From: Chitinophagaceae bacterium
GTDB taxonomy: Bacteria; Bacteroidota; Bacteroidia; Chitinophagales; Chitinophagaceae
Length of the DNA: 19,366 nucleotides
Reading direction: 5' to 3'
NCBI GenBank assembly: GCA_008080615.1
Contig: VIKJ01000097.1
Coordinates: 1-19,366, forward strand
The notes under the pieces are model-generated. The model saw only the letters and a program-made list of their open reading frames with translations. It searched no databases and was not told the DNA's origin. The position numbers and the translations under genes are program-made. Below are positions 7,889-13,850 of this stretch, piece after piece; position 1 is the first letter of the stretch; each line of letters starts with the position of its first letter.

Positions 7889-8227
7889 AATGAATTTTTA
7901 AAATTATTTCTACTTTAATAATCATTACCATATAAAGATTCCACATGCTGCCTAATGAGAATAGATCTAACCTTAACTCTATTACATATATCTAATCTGT
8001 CCGTAGTTATACTAGATACAAGCTGAGCTATACTATATATAGTATGATCATTAGTATATATAGTAAGGCCATTTATTTGATTTTATTGCCCATTTTACCC
8101 GATAAACCATTTATCACTTCATTTTGCCATTCATCCCATTTGCAAAAATGAGCAAAATCACAATCAATTGATTATCAGCTAATTATAGTAAGCCAACTTC
8201 TAAACGCAACCTATTACTTCAAAATAC
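7889..8227. other. Gene-free AT-rich interval between ars and padR operons
   Basis: No convincing coding sequence or RNA gene is visible on either strand. The interval holds the palindrome at 8030-8045 and a partial repeat of its right half at 8053-8064. Otherwise I see no feature. It separates two divergent operons and is long for this compact segment. Confidence 0.6.
8030..8064. repeat. AT palindrome with adjacent partial direct repeat
   Basis: ATACTATATATAGTAT (8030-8045) is a perfect 16-bp palindrome. It is followed by TGATCA and then GTATATATAGTA (8053-8064), which repeats the right part of the palindrome. It may be a regulator site or a cruciform-prone spacer; no family can be assigned. 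Confidence 0.4.
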
Positions 8228-8230
8228 TTG

Positions 8231-8271
8231 GTACTATGTGTTGCACAGTACTATAAAAACCCCCATCTTTG
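8231..8271 (+). promoter_or_regulatory. Probable promoter and overlapping operator of the padR-pspC operon
   Basis: TTG (8241-8243) and CATCTTTG (8264-8271) are 20 nt apart, matching the Bacteroidota promoter layout with one mismatch in the -7 box. The dyad GTACT-at-GTG-ttg-CAC-AGTAC (8231-8251) surrounds the -33 TTG. A PadR dimer binding there would block transcription, so autoregulation is plausible but inferred. Confidence 0.45.
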
Positions 8272-8314
8272 TGTAGTCAATAACAACAAACAAAAACAAT
8301 TAAAAAATAAAGTC

Positions 8315-8446
8315 ATGAAAACGCAAACAACTATTCTCGCAGAAACAACAACCGTAAAAGTTAGCAAACCAGTTTTTGGTTTAGCAGATTTTTGGAATTT
8401 GGAGCGCATGCGCAGAGTAAGATCTCCTAGAAGAAACCTGAACTAA
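8315..8446 (+). CDS. Small basic peptide upstream of padR, function unknown
   Basis: The ATG at 8315 opens 43 codons ending at TAA 8444-8446, 37 nt before padR. The peptide has a Thr-rich N-terminal half and a C-terminal half reading FWNLERMRRVRSPRRNLN, with six arginines in the last fourteen residues, which is amphipathic or nucleic-acid-binding in character. The start follows an A-rich leader downstream of the promoter-like boxes at 8241-8271. A longer frame from TTG 8228 would include the promoter region and is unlikely. I do not recognise the family. It could be a leader peptide or a small protein acting with PadR/PspC; it could also be non-coding. Confidence 0.5.
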   Translation: MKTQTTILAETTTVKVSKPVFGLADFWNLERMRRVRSPRRNLN

Positions 8447-8483
8447 TCGCTCCCATCAATCACCCTCATTAAAAACAATTATC

Positions 8484-8855
8484 ATGGATATTCAAAACAC
8501 ACAGAGTCAGATGCGGAAGGGCGTGTTGGAATTTTGTATCCTGTCTATCATTCGCCAAGGGGAAGTTTATCCCTCAGATTTGGTAGACAGAATGAAAGCC
8601 GCCAATCTTCATATTCTGGAGGGAACACTCTATCCCCTACTTACCAGATTGAAGAATGCCGAATTGCTTACTTACCGTTGGGTGGAAAGCAATAGTGGAC
8701 CCCCACGCAAATATTTCGTGATGACCGATAAAGGACTAACTTTTTACGGTGAACTCGAAAGAACCTGGCAGGAACTGGCCGATGCAGTTCAGGTGCTAAC
8801 CCAACCAGCTGCACCGCCAGCATCAGATAACCAAACTAACCTTAACCAAGATTAA
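8484..8855 (+). CDS. PadR-family transcriptional regulator
   Basis: A 123-residue protein with the PadR winged helix across about residues 10-85: MRKGVLEFCILSII, then the LEGTLYPLLTRLKNAELL recognition region, then the wing (SGPPRKYFVMTDKG). A short helix to about 105 would dimerise, and the tail is Ala/Pro/Asn-rich. It is a DNA-binding repressor, probably controlling its own operon through the dyad at 8231-8251. The pspC gene starts 11 nt downstream. PadR-PspC pairs are a common Bacteroidota arrangement (from memory), linking it to envelope-stress control. The effector is unknown. Confidence 0.9.
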   Translation: MDIQNTQSQMRKGVLEFCILSIIRQGEVYPSDLVDRMKAANLHILEGTLYPLLTRLKNAELLTYRWVESNSGPPRKYFVMTDKGLTFYGELERTWQELADAVQVLTQPAAPPASDNQTNLNQD

Positions 8856-8866
8856 ACTTACATACC

Positions 8867-10204
8867 ATGAAAAAGGTAATAAATATAAACTTCCAGGGCA
8901 GGATCATACCTATTGAAGATACCGCTTACGATGTACTAAAGCAGTACGTAGAAAGCCTGCGCCGTTTCTTTGCAAATGAAGAAGGAAGAGATGAAATCAT
9001 CAACGATATTGAAGGTAGAATTGCCGAATTATTTGGCGAAACCCTAAAAAAAGGCAGCACTTGCATTACAGAAGACGATGTGCAAAGGGTAATTGCTGGT
9101 ATGGGTAGACCCGAAGATTTTGAAGGCGAAGAGAGCAATATGCAATCGCAACTTGGCGGAGAAAAAAGCGAAGAAAACAAAGGTCAACACCAATATCGCC
9201 CTAATGCCGAACCAGATGCTAGCAGTAGCAGAGGCAGATTATATAGAGACAAGAACGACAAAATTTTAGGAGGTGTATGTAGTGGCGTTGCAGCTTACTT
9301 CAGAATTGATCCTACCATTGTTCGATTAATTTTTGTACTCTTCACTTTTAGTGGTGGAGCTGGATTCTTATTGTATATTTTATTCTGGATTATTCTGCCT
9401 GCACGTCCATTAGATAATGTGCCTTCTACCAAACGCTTATACCGTAACCCAGAAGAAAAAGTGGTGGCAGGTGTAGCAAGTGGTATTGCCACTTATTTTG
9501 ATATTGCTATCTGGATTCCAAGATTAATATTCGCCATGCCATTGGTAGTGGGTATCATTTCATCTTTATTCAGATCTGCCTTTTGGTTTGATATCAATCC
9601 TTTCCCAGGATTCATCTTTGGATCATTTGGTGGTACCTTATTTGTAGTGTACGCTGTGTTATGGGCCGTAATTCCCGAAGCAAAAAGTGCTTCGGAGAAA
9701 CTAGAAATGCGCGGAGAAAAAGTAGACTTGAATACCATTAAAAATACCATTCAAGAAGACTTAGAAGGATTTAAAGTACGTGCAGAAAAATGGGGTGGAG
9801 AATTTTCTGAAAAAGCCAAAGAATTTGGTTCAGAATTTGGAAGCACTGTTAGCCAAAAAAGTAAGCAATTTAGTTCTGAAGCTTCACATGCAACCAAGAG
9901 TGGTGGAGGTAAAGTATTAAATGCCATCGGCATCTTATTCAAAGCATTCTTCTTATTTATCGCAGGCATTATTGCATTTGCTTTATTAATTGCTTTAATT
10001 GCGGTAATGGTTGCTAGTGTAGGTGTATTTCCACTAAAGAGTTTTCTCTTAGAAGGATTCTGGCAAAACTTTTTAGCCTGGAGCACTTTGATACTCTTCT
10101 TATTTGTTCCGGTAGTAGGTATTGTTATCTGGCTAATTAGAAGAATCATTGGTGCAAAATCTGGAAGCAGATACCTTGGATTTACATTTGGAGGCTTAGT
10201 GTAG
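8867..10204 (+). CDS. PspC domain-containing protein, N-terminal part (frame 1 of a broken gene)
   Basis: These 445 codons hold, in order: a small N-terminal domain (1-85, with EGRDEIINDIEGRIAELF and GMGRPEDFE), a charged linker, a first PspC domain (about 123-180, GRLYRDKNDKILGGVCSGVAAYF, then a membrane helix), a second PspC domain (about 188-272), an amphipathic helical stretch (285-345), and two more membrane segments (about 355-385 and 402-425). PspC proteins act in membrane-stress responses. The frame stops at TAG directly after FGGLV, where downstream sequence continues the protein in another frame. It follows padR by 11 nt. Confidence 0.88.
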   Translation: MKKVININFQGRIIPIEDTAYDVLKQYVESLRRFFANEEGRDEIINDIEGRIAELFGETLKKGSTCITEDDVQRVIAGMGRPEDFEGEESNMQSQLGGEKSEENKGQHQYRPNAEPDASSSRGRLYRDKNDKILGGVCSGVAAYFRIDPTIVRLIFVLFTFSGGAGFLLYILFWIILPARPLDNVPSTKRLYRNPEEKVVAGVASGIATYFDIAIWIPRLIFAMPLVVGIISSLFRSAFWFDINPFPGFIFGSFGGTLFVVYAVLWAVIPEAKSASEKLEMRGEKVDLNTIKNTIQEDLEGFKVRAEKWGGEFSEKAKEFGSEFGSTVSQKSKQFSSEASHATKSGGGKVLNAIGILFKAFFLFIAGIIAFALLIALIAVMVASVGVFPLKSFLLEGFWQNFLAWSTLILFLFVPVVGIVIWLIRRIIGAKSGSRYLGFTFGGLV

Positions 10205-10557
10205 TGTGTTTAGCGGCTTTTATTACCCAAGATTTTGATGCACGTGCAAGAGATAAAAAAGACATTAACATTGTACAGCCAAGTACCCAAAAACTGGTAA
10301 TAAAAGTGGCAGACACAAAAGCGCAAGTAATTGGCAAGTGGATTAAATTAGATGGTATTGTAAGCATGGACAATGATAGTTTGGTATTGAATAATATCAA
10401 CCTCAGAATTGCAAAAAGCAGTGACTCTTTATACCATGTTTATTATCATAAATTCAGCAATGGCAAGGATGAGGAAACAGCACTAAAAAATATTGAGCAA
10501 ATCAACTATGGTCTTGTTCAAGCAGATAGCATGATCTATACAGAGGTTTTAACCTAA
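10204..10557 (+). CDS. PspC protein, middle fragment (frame 2 of a broken gene)
   Basis: The frame can only be opened by a GTG at 10204 that overlaps the previous stop. Its first residues (VCLAAFITQDFDARARDKK) look like the end of a membrane helix followed by a soluble domain, not a natural start. The rest is a beta-rich soluble region (KLVIKVADTKAQVIGKWIKLDG, then RIAKSSDSLYHVYYHKFSNG). It ends through a frameshift at about 10545-10550. It is best treated as part of the broken pspC gene; independent translation is unlikely. Confidence 0.6.
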   Translation: MCLAAFITQDFDARARDKKDINIVQPSTQKLVIKVADTKAQVIGKWIKLDGIVSMDNDSLVLNNINLRIAKSSDSLYHVYYHKFSNGKDEETALKNIEQINYGLVQADSMIYTEVLT

Positions 10558-10625
10558 AAAGGGGCACCAAGTTTCGCAATCAAGGAGTAGTAGTAACCAT
10601 TCAAGTTCCTATTGGCAAAAAAATC

Positions 10626-11096
10626 ATGTTCGATAGAAATGTATTTAGAAGACTCAACTGGTTTAATATCAACCATAACAATAGAGACTATGAGTGGGAT
10701 GATGATTGGAACGACGGTATCGACTCTAGAGGATTTAACACCAATATTGAATATATCATGACACCGGGAGGTTTAGAAAGAGTGAACAAGAACGATGATG
10801 ACCGCAACTTTGATGGTGATAATAATGATGATGGATCGAATAACGCTGTAGAAGAGTTTAAGAAAAGTAAGGAAGAATTAAAAAGAGAGTACGAACGCAA
10901 AAAGAAAGAAGCAGAAGACTTAAAGAAAGAATTAGATAAGCCAGTAGATACTACCCGTTACCGTTATCAAAAAGTAACCTATGTAGAGCCAGCTAACCAA
11001 CAACAAAAAATAGCAGGCAAAACAAAAGAACACGCCGAAATGATCGATTTAGGATCAGAAGCAAGCAGACTGTCCTTATTACAACTACAGTCATAA
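10626..11096 (+). CDS. PspC protein, C-terminal fragment (frame 3 of a broken gene)
   Basis: 156 codons from the first ATG of the third frame; the open frame actually extends upstream to about 10550 and joins the middle fragment. It holds a tryptophan/aspartate-rich stretch (DYEWDDDWNDG), the segment YIMTPGGLERV, an Asp/Asn-rich linker, and a charged coiled coil (about 78-108, EEFKKSKEELKREYERKKKE). The stop at 11094-11096 is probably the natural end of the gene. Alone it has no membrane segment or signal peptide. Confidence 0.6.
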   Translation: MFDRNVFRRLNWFNINHNNRDYEWDDDWNDGIDSRGFNTNIEYIMTPGGLERVNKNDDDRNFDGDNNDDGSNNAVEEFKKSKEELKREYERKKKEAEDLKKELDKPVDTTRYRYQKVTYVEPANQQQKIAGKTKEHAEMIDLGSEASRLSLLQLQS

Positions 11097-11122
11097 ACTA
11101 GGTTGGTACCAGGTTGGAAAAA

Positions 11123-11156
11123 AAGAACCTCGTCTCTTGGTTGGGATGGGGTTCTT
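11123..11156 (-). terminator. Hairpin with T-run on the minus strand
   Basis: AAGAACC (11123-11129) and GGTTCTT (11150-11156) form a 7-bp stem. Read on the minus strand it is followed by a run of seven T. On the plus strand, where the neighbouring genes lie, the tail is A-rich, so its value as a pspC terminator is uncertain. AGGTTGG repeats flank it at 11100-11106 and 11111-11117. Confidence 0.3.
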
Positions 11157-11176
11157 CATAAAATAAAAACACTGTT

Positions 11177-11563
11177 ATGAGAAAAGTTGGTTTATTAATT
11201 GTTCTAGCAATACTATTTTTAGTTTGCTGTAAACAGAATCGTAATCGAACAACCAAAAGTGGCGATGTTAAAGTAACCATTTCTGAAACTGGCAAAGAAT
11301 ACCGATTCAAAGCGTATTTTGAAAAAGAAAAAACAGCTACTGTTCAAACCTATATTGCAGCACAGACTAGGATAAATGATCTGTTTAAGAATTATCAAAC
11401 AAATAAAGAAGTGATTTTATCAGATGATACAAAGTTCCAACTAAAGTCTAAGATGGGTTATGTTGAGATGGTATTAGATAAAAGAGCCAATGATGATATC
11501 TCATTAAAGAGTATAAAAGAACTCAGTAATGGAATCAAGGAAAAAATATTGGCCAAGAACTAG
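11177..11563 (+). CDS. Putative lipoprotein, unknown function
   Basis: A 128-residue protein with a basic N-terminus, a hydrophobic stretch and LVCC at 15-18, a loose lipobox with C18 as the likely lipidated cysteine. The mature part is hydrophilic and Lys-rich with a possible beta/alpha fold; I do not recognise a domain. It sits between the broken pspC gene and gcvT, with about 80 nt before and 58 nt after. It is probably an envelope protein; a plain signal-anchored protein is the alternative. Confidence 0.7.
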   Translation: MRKVGLLIVLAILFLVCCKQNRNRTTKSGDVKVTISETGKEYRFKAYFEKEKTATVQTYIAAQTRINDLFKNYQTNKEVILSDDTKFQLKSKMGYVEMVLDKRANDDISLKSIKELSNGIKEKILAKN

Positions 11564-11594
11564 TCTTTAAGAATCATAAACCGTTGGTTTGGCT

Positions 11595-11602
11595 TATTTT
11601 TG
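11595..11602 (+). promoter_or_regulatory. -7 box, probable gcvT promoter
   Basis: TATTTTTG matches TAnnTTTG exactly, 20 nt before the ATG at 11622. No clear -33 TTG is present at the usual distance. A transcript from here would start near 11609, which argues against the TTG start at 11589. Confidence 0.4.
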
Positions 11603-11621
11603 TCACTCAAAAATGAGTCTA

Positions 11622-12707
11622 ATGAAGAATACCCCTTTTACACAAAAACATATTGACTTTGGAGCTAAAATGGCAGAGTTTGCCGGATACAATATGCCCA
11701 TTAGTTATACCGGTATTAACGATGAACATGCAGCAGTAAGAAAAAATGCTGGCGTTTTTGATGTAAGCCATATGGGTGAGTTTATTTTAAAAGGAGAAAA
11801 TGCCCTAGACCTTATTCAACGAGTAACATCGAATGATGCTAGTAAAATTACCGATGGTCAAGCCCAATACAGCTGTTTGCCCAATACAACAGGTGGTATT
11901 GTAGACGACTTAATTGTTTACTGTATAGAGCAGAACAAAACCTATATGTTGGTGGTAAACGCTTCCAATATTGAAAAAGATTGGAATTGGATTACTGCAT
12001 ACAATACCAAGGGGGTTGAAATGCATAATATTAGTGACAAAACTTGCTTGCTAGCCATTCAAGGACCCAATGCAACCAAGATACTACAGCCACTTGCTGG
12101 TGTTGATATCATGAATTTGAAGTACTATACTTTTGTAAAAGGCACATTTGCAGGGGTAGAAAATGTACTAATTAGCGCAACAGGCTATACCGGATCGGGC
12201 GGTGTTGAAATATATTTTGAAGACAGCAATGGTGCAGCCGATAAAATTTGGGATGCCATATTTGCTGCAGGTAGCCCACAAGGATTAAAACCCATCGGAT
12301 TAGGAGCAAGAGACACACTTCGTTTAGAAATGGGTTATTGCCTTTACGGAAATGACATTAATGATACTACTTCACCATTAGAAGCAGGGCTTGGATGGAT
12401 TACTAAATTCACTAAACCCTTTACCAATAGTGAAGCATTGCAAGCACAAAAAGCTGCAGGTGTTACCCGCAAACTGGTAGGTTTTGAAATGTTAGAGCGC
12501 GGTATTCCAAGACATGATTATATTATTAAAGATGCCAATGGTAACCCTATTGGCGTAGTAACCAGCGGAACCCAAGCACCTACATTAAATAAAGCAGTTG
12601 GCTTGGGATATGTAGCAACAGCCCATGCAGGCATCGACAGTGAAATATACATTGATATTAGAAACACCTTAGTAAAAGCCAAAGTGGTGAAAGCGCCGTT
12701 TGCTTAA
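11622..12707 (+). CDS. gcvT: Aminomethyltransferase, glycine cleavage system T protein
   Basis: A 361-residue T protein. It opens with MKNTPFTQKHIDFGAKMAEFAGYNMP, standard for the family. Signatures include GVFDVSHMGEF, GGIVDDLIVY with the conserved aspartates of the folate site, GYTGSGGVEIY, and the C-terminal barrel segment GVVTSGTQAPTLNKAVGLGYV. It transfers the methylene carbon from the H-protein-bound intermediate to tetrahydrofolate and releases ammonia. In-frame starts at 11589 (TTG) and 11613 (ATG) only add non-conserved residues. The other gcv genes are not in the window. A strong hairpin follows at 12735-12773. Confidence 0.95.
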   Translation: MKNTPFTQKHIDFGAKMAEFAGYNMPISYTGINDEHAAVRKNAGVFDVSHMGEFILKGENALDLIQRVTSNDASKITDGQAQYSCLPNTTGGIVDDLIVYCIEQNKTYMLVVNASNIEKDWNWITAYNTKGVEMHNISDKTCLLAIQGPNATKILQPLAGVDIMNLKYYTFVKGTFAGVENVLISATGYTGSGGVEIYFEDSNGAADKIWDAIFAAGSPQGLKPIGLGARDTLRLEMGYCLYGNDINDTTSPLEAGLGWITKFTKPFTNSEALQAQKAAGVTRKLVGFEMLERGIPRHDYIIKDANGNPIGVVTSGTQAPTLNKAVGLGYVATAHAGIDSEIYIDIRNTLVKAKVVKAPFA

Positions 12708-12734
12708 ATCATTTTTGTTTGCACTTATTATATT

Positions 12735-12773
12735 GAAGCCCATGAAAGTATAGATATACTAATCATGGGCTTC
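12735..12773 (+). terminator. Two-tier hairpin after gcvT
   Basis: An 11-bp perfect stem GAAGCCCATGA / TCATGGGCTTC (12735-12745, 12763-12773) encloses a second 5-bp stem AGTAT / ATACT (12747-12751, 12756-12760). The tail is only moderately T-rich. It lies 28 nt after the gcvT stop and 17 nt before the rlpA start, so it is probably the gcvT terminator. Confidence 0.65.
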
Positions 12774-12789
12774 TTCCGTTATTACTGTA

Positions 12790-13158
12790 ATGAAAAAATT
12801 GATTGTATTGGTAGGGTTGAGCGTTTTAGTATTAAGCGCTTGTCATAGAAAAACAGGTACTGGAGGTAGATCTGGTAGTGAAACTGGAATGGCTTCTTTT
12901 TATGCCGATAAATATGATGGAAGAAAAACCAGCAATGGAGAAATATTTAGACAGTCTAAATTAACTGCTGCACATAAAACCTTGCCCTTTGGTACTAAAG
13001 TAAAAGTAACCAACCTCAATAATGGCAAATCGGTTAAAGTACGCGTAAATGATCGGGGACCCTTTATTGCAGGAAGAATAATTGATTTAAGTAAATCAGC
13101 TGCAAGAAAAATAGATCTTCAAAATGCAGGAGTAGCAAAAGTAAAAATTAAATATTAG
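12790..13158 (+). CDS. rlpA: RlpA-like lipoprotein (double-psi beta-barrel)
   Basis: A 122-residue protein with a lipobox LSAC (C18), a short Gly/Ser-rich linker, and an RlpA double-psi beta-barrel from about 33: GMASFYADKYDGRKTSNGE, AAHKTLPFGTKVKV with H62, and NDRGPF with D88. This fold acts on naked peptidoglycan strands as a lytic transglycosylase in some species. It lacks the SPOR domain of longer RlpA proteins. The last codons (Lys-Tyr-stop) form part of a 14-bp sequence that recurs at 13841-13854, across the toxin-antitoxin cassette; the reading frame is not disturbed. Confidence 0.88.
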   Translation: MKKLIVLVGLSVLVLSACHRKTGTGGRSGSETGMASFYADKYDGRKTSNGEIFRQSKLTAAHKTLPFGTKVKVTNLNNGKSVKVRVNDRGPFIAGRIIDLSKSAARKIDLQNAGVAKVKIKY

Positions 13159-13163
13159 CCTGT
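13150..13163. repeat. 14-bp direct repeat, left copy
   Basis: AAATATTAGCCTGT covers the last codons and stop of rlpA plus five bases. An identical copy lies at 13841-13854. The toxin-antitoxin genes are exactly between the two copies (repeat period 691 bp). Confidence 0.8.
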
Positions 13164-13170
13164 GAACTTA

Positions 13171-13581
13171 TTAAATACTAAGATATTCTGCTATTGTAAT
13201 TATTTCAGTTTTGCCAATTTTCTTTAATACCAATAAATCTCTATCACCTGTAATCAGGTGAGTCGCCTTACCATCTTTTGCAATAGATAGAAGAAAATTA
13301 TCTTTAGGATCACGACAAACATTAATAATTGACTTTATTTTAATGAACTCAGCTTTGTCATTAATATTAGCAAGTAGATTCTTTATATCACTCTCAGAAA
13401 AGTATTTCTTAAACTTTGGGCGGTTAGCCACCTCAAGAAACTCTTCTAATAATTCTTGGCTAAATAATATTGTTGCATGATTACTTTTAAGTAACTCATC
13501 AATTTTAGATAAATCTCTTGTTAGTAAATAACTTATCCAAAGATTAGTATCAATGATAATTCTATGCTTTGCTTTTTGCAT
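13171..13581 (-). CDS. PIN-domain ribonuclease toxin
   Basis: A 136-residue PIN protein of the COG1569 type. Acidic residues of the metal site are seen at D11 (IIIDTNLWIS), E46/E47, D94 (RDPKDN) and D113/D115 (TGDRDLL). PIN toxins cleave RNA and are held inactive by their antitoxin. The start lies inside the 3' end of the antitoxin gene (20-nt overlap), a typical coupled arrangement. The gene ends 7 bp inside the left direct repeat. All catalytic acids are present, so the toxin looks intact. Confidence 0.88.
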   Translation of the reverse strand: MQKAKHRIIIDTNLWISYLLTRDLSKIDELLKSNHATILFSQELLEEFLEVANRPKFKKYFSESDIKNLLANINDKAEFIKIKSIINVCRDPKDNFLLSIAKDGKATHLITGDRDLLVLKKIGKTEIITIAEYLSI

Positions 13582-13786
13582 AGCGCTTAGTTCTAACAGC
13601 TTCTACTTCCTTAGTTATTTCCTCCAATGAAGGCGGCTTTAAAGAAGACTTTTTCCTTATCCGATTAACAACCTTTAAAAATGGATCTGAAGAGGACATT
13701 TCAGTAATTGAAATGAGATTCATTTCGGCAAGGTCTTTTAGCAATTTACCTGCCTTGGGGTTTAATATGTCAATTTTATAGGTCAT
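13562..13786 (-). CDS. Antitoxin partner of the PIN toxin
   Basis: A 74-residue, charged protein with the segments MTYKIDILNPKAGKLLKDL and PPSLEEITKEVEAVRTKRYAKSKA. The latter is a C-terminal helix of the kind that occludes the PIN active site. Small proteins of this kind precede COG1569 PIN toxins in Bacteroidota (from memory). It overlaps the toxin start by 20 nt. The N-terminal part could bind DNA, but I cannot name its fold. Its promoter region carries two dyads with the same core at 13795-13809 and 13832-13850. Confidence 0.8.
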   Translation of the reverse strand: MTYKIDILNPKAGKLLKDLAEMNLISITEMSSSDPFLKVVNRIRKKSSLKPPSLEEITKEVEAVRTKRYAKSKA

Positions 13787-13793
13787 TGTTACT

Positions 13794-13809
13794 CAAATAT
13801 ACAATATTT
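13794..13809 (-). promoter_or_regulatory. -7 box and overlapping dyad upstream of the antitoxin
   Basis: On the minus strand TATATTTG (13801-13794) matches TAnnTTTG exactly, 8 nt before the antitoxin ATG, implying a very short leader or none. The dyad AAATAT-ACA-ATATTT (13795-13809) overlaps it and is a candidate autoregulatory operator. A TTG lies only 15 nt upstream, shorter than usual. Confidence 0.4.
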
Positions 13810-13831
13810 TAGAAACCAATAATAATCATAA

Positions 13832-13850
13832 GCTAATATCAAATATTAGC
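13832..13850. promoter_or_regulatory. Perfect 8-bp-arm palindrome at the cassette end
   Basis: GCTAATAT-CAA-ATATTAGC. Its core AATAT-N3-ATATT matches the dyad at 13795-13809, 39 bp away. Its right arm lies in the 14-bp direct repeat and the last codons of the 13839-14201 gene. It could be a second antitoxin operator, a terminator for that gene, or a recombination-site feature. Confidence 0.4.

Larger units (their letters stand above)
8867..11096 (+). pseudogene. Frameshifted PspC-domain gene (whole locus)
   Basis: Three consecutive frames read as one protein if a single base is restored at two places. Near 10199-10204 the first frame stops right after FGGLV, while the next frame continues VCLAAFITQDFDAR. 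Near 10545-10550 the second frame runs into TEVLT and a stop, while the third frame reads GFNLKRGTKFRNQ and on through VPIGKKIMFDRN without a stop, well before its first ATG at 10626. Both changes are single-base losses (for example in runs of G). Repaired, the product is about 743 residues. Either this is a recent pseudogene or the assembly has two base errors; the sequence alone cannot decide. Confidence 0.8.

Noticed and set aside
7889..8227. Replication origin or CRISPR-like repeat in the AT-rich interval
   Set aside because: No DnaA-box cluster and no regularly spaced repeats; only one palindrome and a half copy.
8228..8314. Extended small ORF from TTG 8228
   Set aside because: It would translate through the promoter-like boxes and dyad; the ATG at 8315 is a better start.
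8926..10149. Several minus-strand open frames opposite pspC
   Set aside because: They are antisense shadows, rich in Ser/Pro/Ile, without motifs or starts in leader context.
10204..10557. Independent gene starting at GTG 10204
   Set aside because: The GTG overlaps the previous stop, the peptide starts in a membrane helix, and the sequence continues the PspC protein; kept only as a fragment of the broken gene.
10195..10557. Programmed ribosomal frameshifting in pspC
   Set aside because: No slippery X-XXY-YYZ heptamer lies before either junction; the A-run near 10557 is after the second frame has already stopped.
11589..11621. Longer gcvT starts at TTG 11589 or ATG 11613
   Set aside because: The added residues are not part of the GcvT family, and a -7 box lies at 11595-11602.
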